A stretch of DNA of 64,000 nt. Origin: Moraxella sp035181385. Its GTDB lineage: Bacteria > Pseudomonadota > Gammaproteobacteria > Pseudomonadales > Moraxellaceae. The stretch covers positions 186,001 to 250,000 of the forward strand of contig NZ_JAXCJK010000003.1 of NCBI RefSeq assembly GCF_035181385.1. Reading direction: 5' to 3'. The notes under the pieces are model-generated. The model was not told the DNA's origin, ran no database searches, and saw only the letters and a list, made by a program, of their open reading frames with translations. This document shows positions 59,313 through 64,000 of the stretch, one piece after another; positions within the stretch are counted from its first letter, which is position 1, and each line of letters starts with the position of its first letter. Position numbers and translations under genes: made by a program.

Positions 59313-61946
59313 ATGGCTGTGAAAGCAACCACCAAAAAAATCAGTAAAGCTGCCAAGCCTAAATCGCCTACTGAGGGTAAATCGCTGGTTATTGTAGAAT
59401 CACCTGCCAAAGCCAAGACGATTAATAAATACTTAGGCGATGGCTTTATTGTGCGTTCTAGTGTCGGTCATGTGCGTGATTTGCCTGTGTCTGGTAAGGA
59501 TAGAGCCAAAGAAAAAAGCGATGAAACAGGGCTGTCTCGTGAGCAAAAGGCACAGCGTGCACTTGTGCGTCGTATGGGCGTAGACCCTGAGCATGATTGG
59601 GAGGCGGTGTATGAGGTTTTGCCAAACAAAACCAAAGTGATTCGAGAGTTGAAAGCGTTGGCAAAAGAGGCAGACACCATCTACCTGGCAACGGACTTGG
59701 ACAGAGAGGGTGAGGCGATTGCATGGCACCTAAAAGAGGTGATTGGTGGCAATGATGATAAATATAGCCGAGTGGTGTTTAATGAAATTACCAAAACCGC
59801 CGTGCAAAATGCCTTTAAAAATCCAAGTAAGCTAAATATTGACCGAGTGAATGCTCAGCAAGCACGAAGATTTCTTGATCGTGTGGTGGGCTTTATGGTG
59901 TCGCCATTATTATGGGCAAAAGTGGCTCGTGGGCTGTCAGCAGGGCGAGTGCAGTCAGTGGCAACTCGTCTGGTGGTAGAGCGTGAACGAGAGATTCGTG
60001 CCTTTGTGCCTGTGGAATATTGGGAAATTCATACCAATAACCAAGTGATTGGTGATACGATACGCCTAGAGGCAACCAAATTTCAAGGAAAAAACCTAGA
60101 ACTTGGCAACCAAGCCGATGCTGATGCGATCGTTCGTATTTTAAGTAATGCTGATTTTGTTGTGTCTAGCATTGATGAAAAGCCTACTCAATCTAAAGCG
60201 TCCGCACCTTTTATCACATCAACTTTGCAACAAGCTGCGAGTACTCGCTTGGGGTTTTCGGTCAAAAAAACCATGATTCTTGCCCAGCGTTTGTATGAAG
60301 CAGGTTTTATTACTTATATGCGTACCGACTCAACTTTTTTAAGTCAAGATGCTTTAACAGCGGTGCGTGATTACATTGGCAAGGCGTTTGGTCAAGAATA
60401 TCTGCCAGAAAAGCCTAATCATTATGGCAATAAGCAAAATGCCCAAGAGGCTCATGAGGCGATTCGCCCATCCAGCGTTGCCATCAAATCTGGCCAGCTG
60501 ACAGCAATGGAGCGAGATGCACAGCGGCTTTATGAATTGATTTGGCGACAGTTTGTGGCGTGTCAGATGGTGCCTGCCCGTTATCGTTCGGTCAGTCTTA
60601 TTGTAGATGCCAACGGTGTAGAGCTCAGAGCCAAGGGGCGTAAACTGGTCTTTGATGGCTATACTAAGGTTCAATCCCCCACTAAAAGTGATGATGTGCT
60701 ATTGCCAAATGTACAAGTAGGTGAAAAATTACCACTCATTAGCATTGAGCCTAGCCAGCATTTTACCAAGCCGCCTGCCAGATATTCTGAGGCAAGTCTT
60801 GTTAAAGAGCTTGAAAGTCGTGGTATTGGCAGGCCATCAACCTATGCTTCCATCATTTCTACCATTCAAGAGCGAGGCTATGTCCGACTGGAAAATAAAC
60901 GCCTGTATGCTGAAAAAATGGGTGATATCGTAACCGAACGACTGATAGAAAGTTTTCCTGATTTGATGGATTATGCATTTACAGCAGGTCTTGAAGATAA
61001 GTTGGACGAAGTCGCTGAGGGTCATCAAGATTGGAAGCGAGTGTTGGATAATTTTTATGGCGATTTTAAGAATAAACTTGACACCGCCAAAGGTAAAGAC
61101 GGCATGCGTCCTAATGACCCAACCAATGTGCCAGACATTCACTGTGATTTGTGTCATCGCCCCATGCAAATTCGTACAGGTTCAACTGGTGTGTTTTTAG
61201 GTTGCACAGGCTATAATCTACCACCAAAAGAACGCTGTAAAGGTACAAAAAACCTCGTATCAGCATCGGCCCTTATTTTTGATGTTGATGATGATTCGGC
61301 AGAGGTGAATGCCTTGATGGAGAAAAAGCGTTGTCCAAAATGCAACTCAGCAATGGAGGCTTGTATCGTTGATGGTGGCTTAAAATTACACATCTGTGGC
61401 AATAATCCTGACTGTGATGGCTATATGCTTGAACGAGGTGTTTTTGAGCTGGTGGCAACAGAAAATACCAAAGATGTGCCTGCCATTTCTTGTGATAAAT
61501 GTGATGGGCAGATGACTTTAAAAACAGGTCGCTTTGGTGCTTATTTTGCCTGCAATGACTGTGATAATACCAGAAAGGTGCTAAAAAATGGTGAAGTTGC
61601 ACCACCACGCATGGCTGCGATCAGTATGCCAAATCTACGCTCACAGAAATTTGATGATCATTATGTACTTCGTGAAGGAGCTGCAGGTTTATTTTTGGCG
61701 GCCAGCAAATTTCCCAAAGTTCGTGAGACTCGCCCACCAAAACTTAGTGAGCTTCGTCCGATTAAAGATGAGCTGGAACCAAAGTTTGCCTATTTGTTTG
61801 ATGCGCCAGATGCTGATGATAAAGGCAATCCAACGATTCTTCGCTGGTCTCGTAAGAATGCCGAACAATATATTGGCTCAGAAAAAGATGGCAAGGCAAC
61901 ACGCTTTGCCTTGGTGTGGCGAGATGGTAAATGGATAGAGGCGTAA
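59313..61946 (+). CDS. topA: DNA topoisomerase I
   Basis: This type IA topoisomerase relaxes negative supercoils. It has 877 residues. The TOPRIM domain starts VIVESPAKAKTINKYLG (about 27-43) and has ATDLDREGEAIAW. The active-site Tyr335 lies in ITYMRTDST. The C-terminal part has several Cys4 zinc ribbons (CDLCHRPMQ, CPKCNSAME, CDKCDGQM) and a final basic TopA_C region. AAAAGGTAAC precedes the ATG. Confidence 0.97.
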   Translation: MAVKATTKKISKAAKPKSPTEGKSLVIVESPAKAKTINKYLGDGFIVRSSVGHVRDLPVSGKDRAKEKSDETGLSREQKAQRALVRRMGVDPEHDWEAVYEVLPNKTKVIRELKALAKEADTIYLATDLDREGEAIAWHLKEVIGGNDDKYSRVVFNEITKTAVQNAFKNPSKLNIDRVNAQQARRFLDRVVGFMVSPLLWAKVARGLSAGRVQSVATRLVVEREREIRAFVPVEYWEIHTNNQVIGDTIRLEATKFQGKNLELGNQADADAIVRILSNADFVVSSIDEKPTQSKASAPFITSTLQQAASTRLGFSVKKTMILAQRLYEAGFITYMRTDSTFLSQDALTAVRDYIGKAFGQEYLPEKPNHYGNKQNAQEAHEAIRPSSVAIKSGQLTAMERDAQRLYELIWRQFVACQMVPARYRSVSLIVDANGVELRAKGRKLVFDGYTKVQSPTKSDDVLLPNVQVGEKLPLISIEPSQHFTKPPARYSEASLVKELESRGIGRPSTYASIISTIQERGYVRLENKRLYAEKMGDIVTERLIESFPDLMDYAFTAGLEDKLDEVAEGHQDWKRVLDNFYGDFKNKLDTAKGKDGMRPNDPTNVPDIHCDLCHRPMQIRTGSTGVFLGCTGYNLPPKERCKGTKNLVSASALIFDVDDDSAEVNALMEKKRCPKCNSAMEACIVDGGLKLHICGNNPDCDGYMLERGVFELVATENTKDVPAISCDKCDGQMTLKTGRFGAYFACNDCDNTRKVLKNGEVAPPRMAAISMPNLRSQKFDDHYVLREGAAGLFLAASKFPKVRETRPPKLSELRPIKDELEPKFAYLFDAPDADDKGNPTILRWSRKNAEQYIGSEKDGKATRFALVWRDGKWIEA

Positions 61947-61986
61947 TGCCAGTATTTTAAGCAATTTTTAATGATTGATTTTGAAT

Positions 61987-62017
61987 AAAAAAGCCTGCCG
62001 ATGAGCAGGCTTTTTTT
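61987..62017 (+). terminator. Rho-independent terminator for topA
   Basis: AAAAAAGCCTGC (61987-61998) pairs with GCAGGCTTTTTT (62005-62016), a 12-bp stem with a 6-base loop and T-tract. Confidence 0.9.
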
Positions 62018-62211
62018 GTATGGCTAAATCCACATAAATTTTGGTGAATTACAACCATAACACTTGGTTATAAATTATTTTGATTTAGAGTATTGATTTT
62101 ATCTAATATACATTTTAAGAGTATGGATTTATATTAAAACCATAATAATATTATGTGTTTATTTTGTTACATATCTATTCTAGTTGTTACTAATCAATTT
62201 TGGAGTTTGCC

Positions 62212-63318
62212 ATGAAGCGTTTTGGCTTATCAGTAATGATGTTTTCTACTTTGATTGCGATATTGGCTGTTGTGTTTGTTGGACTGCTTGCTTTGACACA
62301 GTTTGCTCGTCCAGAGTCTGCCACCAAGCCAGTCGCCCAAGACGAGCAACAAGCAAGTCAAGAGTCGCTGGTCAGTACTCGCCCAGATGAGCCGATTAAA
62401 CCGATTGCTTTACCCAATATTGACAACCCGAAGGCGGTTGCACTTGGTCAAAAACTGTGGTTTGATACCCGCTTATCTAAGTCTGGCGGTTTGTCGTGTA
62501 ATTCGTGCCACAATCTTGCGATGGGTGGTACGGATAATATGCCAACTTCTATTGGGCATAAGTGGGCAGAGGGTCCAATTAACTCTCCTACTGTGTTAAA
62601 TAGCGGTCTTGCTATTGCTCAGTTTTGGGATGGTCGTGCTAATACCTTAAAAGAGCAGGCGGGCGGGCCAATTGAAAATCCACTTGAAATGGCATCTACT
62701 CATGACCATGTGGTTAAAGTATTAAATAGTATTCCTGCGTACCAAGATGAATTTAAAAAGGCATTTAGTGATTATCAAGATGCCATCACTATTGAACAGG
62801 TAACTCGTGCATTAGCAAGTTTTGAGGATACGCTGGTTACGCCAAACAGCCGTTTTGATAAGTGGCTTGCTGGCGATGATAAGGCAATTAATGAACAAGA
62901 ATTGCGTGGTTATAAAACATTTAAGCAATCAGGCTGTGTGGCATGCCATAATGGTGAATTGCTAGGTGGCGGTTCATTCCAAAAGTTTGGTGTATTTGAG
63001 CAATATACCACCAAAAATTTATCTGAAGGTCGGTTTGCGGTAACTGGCAAACCAGAGGATAAAATGCTCTTTAAAGTACCAACGCTTCGTAATATTGAGC
63101 TGACCTATCCGTACTTCCATGACGGTCAAGTAAATTCACTAGAAGAAGCGGTGAAAATCATGGGTAAAATTCAGCTGAATCAAGATTTTACTGAGGTAGA
63201 GACGGCTGATATTGTGGCATTTTTAAAAACCTTAACAGGCGACCAGCCAAAACTGCAATACCCACACTTACCGCCATCAAATCCGAACACGCCATTACCC
63301 AATCCATTTGGTAAATAA
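62212..63318 (+). CDS. ccpA: Di-haem cytochrome c peroxidase (CCP/MauG family)
   Basis: This periplasmic peroxidase detoxifies H2O2 using electrons from a small cytochrome c. It has 368 residues, with an N-terminal membrane anchor or signal (about 8-32), a polar linker, and two haem motifs: CNSCH (about 97-101) and CVACH (about 244-248). The C-terminal part has TLRNIELTYPYFHDG, typical of CCP. The ATG at 62212 has TTGGAG 7 bases upstream; the TTG at 62200 is part of that site. It needs the cytochrome c maturation path, of which only ccmAB are in the window. Confidence 0.92.
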   Translation: MKRFGLSVMMFSTLIAILAVVFVGLLALTQFARPESATKPVAQDEQQASQESLVSTRPDEPIKPIALPNIDNPKAVALGQKLWFDTRLSKSGGLSCNSCHNLAMGGTDNMPTSIGHKWAEGPINSPTVLNSGLAIAQFWDGRANTLKEQAGGPIENPLEMASTHDHVVKVLNSIPAYQDEFKKAFSDYQDAITIEQVTRALASFEDTLVTPNSRFDKWLAGDDKAINEQELRGYKTFKQSGCVACHNGELLGGGSFQKFGVFEQYTTKNLSEGRFAVTGKPEDKMLFKVPTLRNIELTYPYFHDGQVNSLEEAVKIMGKIQLNQDFTEVETADIVAFLKTLTGDQPKLQYPHLPPSNPNTPLPNPFGK

Positions 63319-63329
63319 TCAGATGAATA

Positions 63330-63366
63330 AAAAAACAAGGCAGTCTGTGATTGTCTTGTTTTTTAT
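63330..63366 (+). terminator. Rho-independent terminator after the peroxidase gene
   Basis: AAAAAACAAGGCA (63330-63342) pairs with TGTCTTGTTTTTT (63352-63364), with one G-T pair, a 9-base loop and a T-rich tail. Confidence 0.8.
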
Positions 63367-63506
63367 TTTAAGAATAATCATAAAGGTAAAAATGTGCTTG
63401 CTACTTTAATGGCAATGACCCAAAATTTTATGGCTTTTCATTTTAAAAATAACTGACCGAGTGTGGTTGTCTACTCATCTGATCCGTCTTTAAGCTGGTG
63501 TAGATT

Positions 63507-64000
63507 TTAATTGGTTTTTTTAAATAAATAAATACAAAAAGACGCTGTTACTTTAAAATCACTTTGCATTTTTAGGGCTGTTTTGCGGTCAAGTTTGGCC
63601 TTGTAGGTGTAAGGGGTCATGTCAATCAAATCAGCCAAACTTTGACCATCAAGCATCAGTGGGGCATCAATACACCATTCGTCAATGAGTGTAAACTCTG
63701 GCGACAGTTGAGTGATGAACTTGGTGGGGTCGTGTGGCTTGACCACACCAAATAACTGTTCACGCATGGCATAAAGGTGCTGCTGAGCGGGTGTGGCGAT
63801 GAGTAGATGGCCACCAGTTTTTAAAGCTCTGAGCATTTCAGCTTTTGGTAAAGGACTAAAAAAACTCGTGCAAATATCCATATCGCCATCAGCCACAGGC
63901 AGTACCACTCCTGTGCCAACTACCCAAGTAATACCGCCGTGAATATCTTGATTTTTATAAGTTTTTGAGGCGGTAATGATGGCAGTTTTGGCAATATCTA
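63507..64000 (-). CDS. rlmA: 23S rRNA (guanine-N1)-methyltransferase RlmA, 5' end outside window
   Basis: The frame is open through the right edge, so only the C-terminal ~164 residues are seen. DIAKTAIITASKTYK (motif II region), then PLPKAEMLRALKTGGHLLIATPAQQHL, match the RlmA methyltransferase core. The C-terminal LLxMTPFAWRAK-like LIDMTPYTYKAKLDRK and the FKVTASFCIYLF strand are typical of RlmA(I), which methylates G745 of 23S rRNA. The N-terminal zinc motif would be outside the window. Confidence 0.85.
   Translation of the reverse strand, partial: DIAKTAIITASKTYKNQDIHGGITWVVGTGVVLPVADGDMDICTSFFSPLPKAEMLRALKTGGHLLIATPAQQHLYAMREQLFGVVKPHDPTKFITQLSPEFTLIDEWCIDAPLMLDGQSLADLIDMTPYTYKAKLDRKTALKMQSDFKVTASFCIYLFKKTN

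Noticed and set aside
62091..62106. FNR-like site (TTGAT...) before the cytochrome c peroxidase gene
   Set aside because: The right half (TCTAA after a 4-base gap) differs from ATCAA at three of five positions, so it cannot be supported.
1..64000. CRISPR arrays, tRNA/rRNA genes, prophage, intact insertion sequences
   Set aside because: I looked for direct-repeat arrays, tRNA T-loop motifs, integrases and transposases and saw none.
1..64000. Phase-variable homopolymer or tetranucleotide tracts in genes
   Set aside because: Runs within coding regions do not exceed about seven or eight bases, and no tandem tetranucleotide repeats were seen.

Overview
The window looks like a stretch of chromosome from a Moraxella species (Gammaproteobacteria, Moraxellaceae), most likely M. 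bovis or a close relative. The evidence is the low G+C and the Moraxellaceae-style gene content: an Mg-type hemB, trxA next to rho, a pilV-pilW-pilX-pilY1 cluster, a CarO-like outer-membrane protein and a UPF0149 protein. It also carries a GATC-type restriction-modification locus whose three products (294, 280 and 272 aa) match in order and size the MboI system of M. bovis as I remember it. Most of the window is ordinary housekeeping sequence. No rRNA, tRNA, CRISPR array, prophage or intact insertion sequence was seen.

Layout. 1-4868: the 3' part of an unrecognised gene, two small acidic proteins (PA3496-like and UPF0149) and valS. 4879-8035: the AT-rich MboI-like island (methylase, endonuclease, second methylase) and a gene-free tail. 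8036-13069: a histone-deacetylase-like amidohydrolase, a YbjN-like protein, isolated ccmA-ccmB and a PuuP-like permease. 13070-20027: a minus-strand block with folM-like, cca, maeB, hemB and a PBP5/6-type dac gene. 20264-22618: an ArsR regulator with an operator-bearing promoter, an Old Yellow Enzyme and a nitroreductase. 22785-26109: a secreted protein of unknown function, ruvB and pldA. 26090-31166: comF followed by the minor pilin cluster pilVWX-pilY1. 31550-36723: a CarO-like barrel protein, pepN and waaA. 36793-42198: psd, dtd, dadA, ygfZ, yjdM and hemL. 42297-49256: a very small YqaE/Pmp3 gene, secA, two lipoproteins, rho, trxA and an RluA-family gene. 49417-54520: a DUF442 phosphatase, a SulP transporter, bolA, an oxidoreductase-like/yhiN pair and aat. 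54702-64000: trxB, ftsK, a membrane-anchored unknown, topA, a di-haem peroxidase and the 3' part of rlmA.

How the genes fit together. The pilus/comF genes and the restriction island both bear on DNA uptake. The second methylase of DpnII/MboI-type systems can protect incoming single-stranded DNA, which fits a naturally transformable host. The ArsR/OYE/nitroreductase unit reads as an electrophile- or quinone-responsive module. Two hemes-related functions appear apart from each other: ccmAB without the rest of the cytochrome c maturation genes, and the haem biosynthesis genes hemB and hemL.

The non-coding sequence is the least explained part. The notable items are a leaderless-looking arsR promoter, a GATC-bearing palindrome in front of the methylase gene, a terminator-like hairpin directly in front of valS, a paired hairpin leader before pepN, phased T-tracts before secA, and several long perfect inverted repeats. 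I did not find a clearly new multi-gene system.
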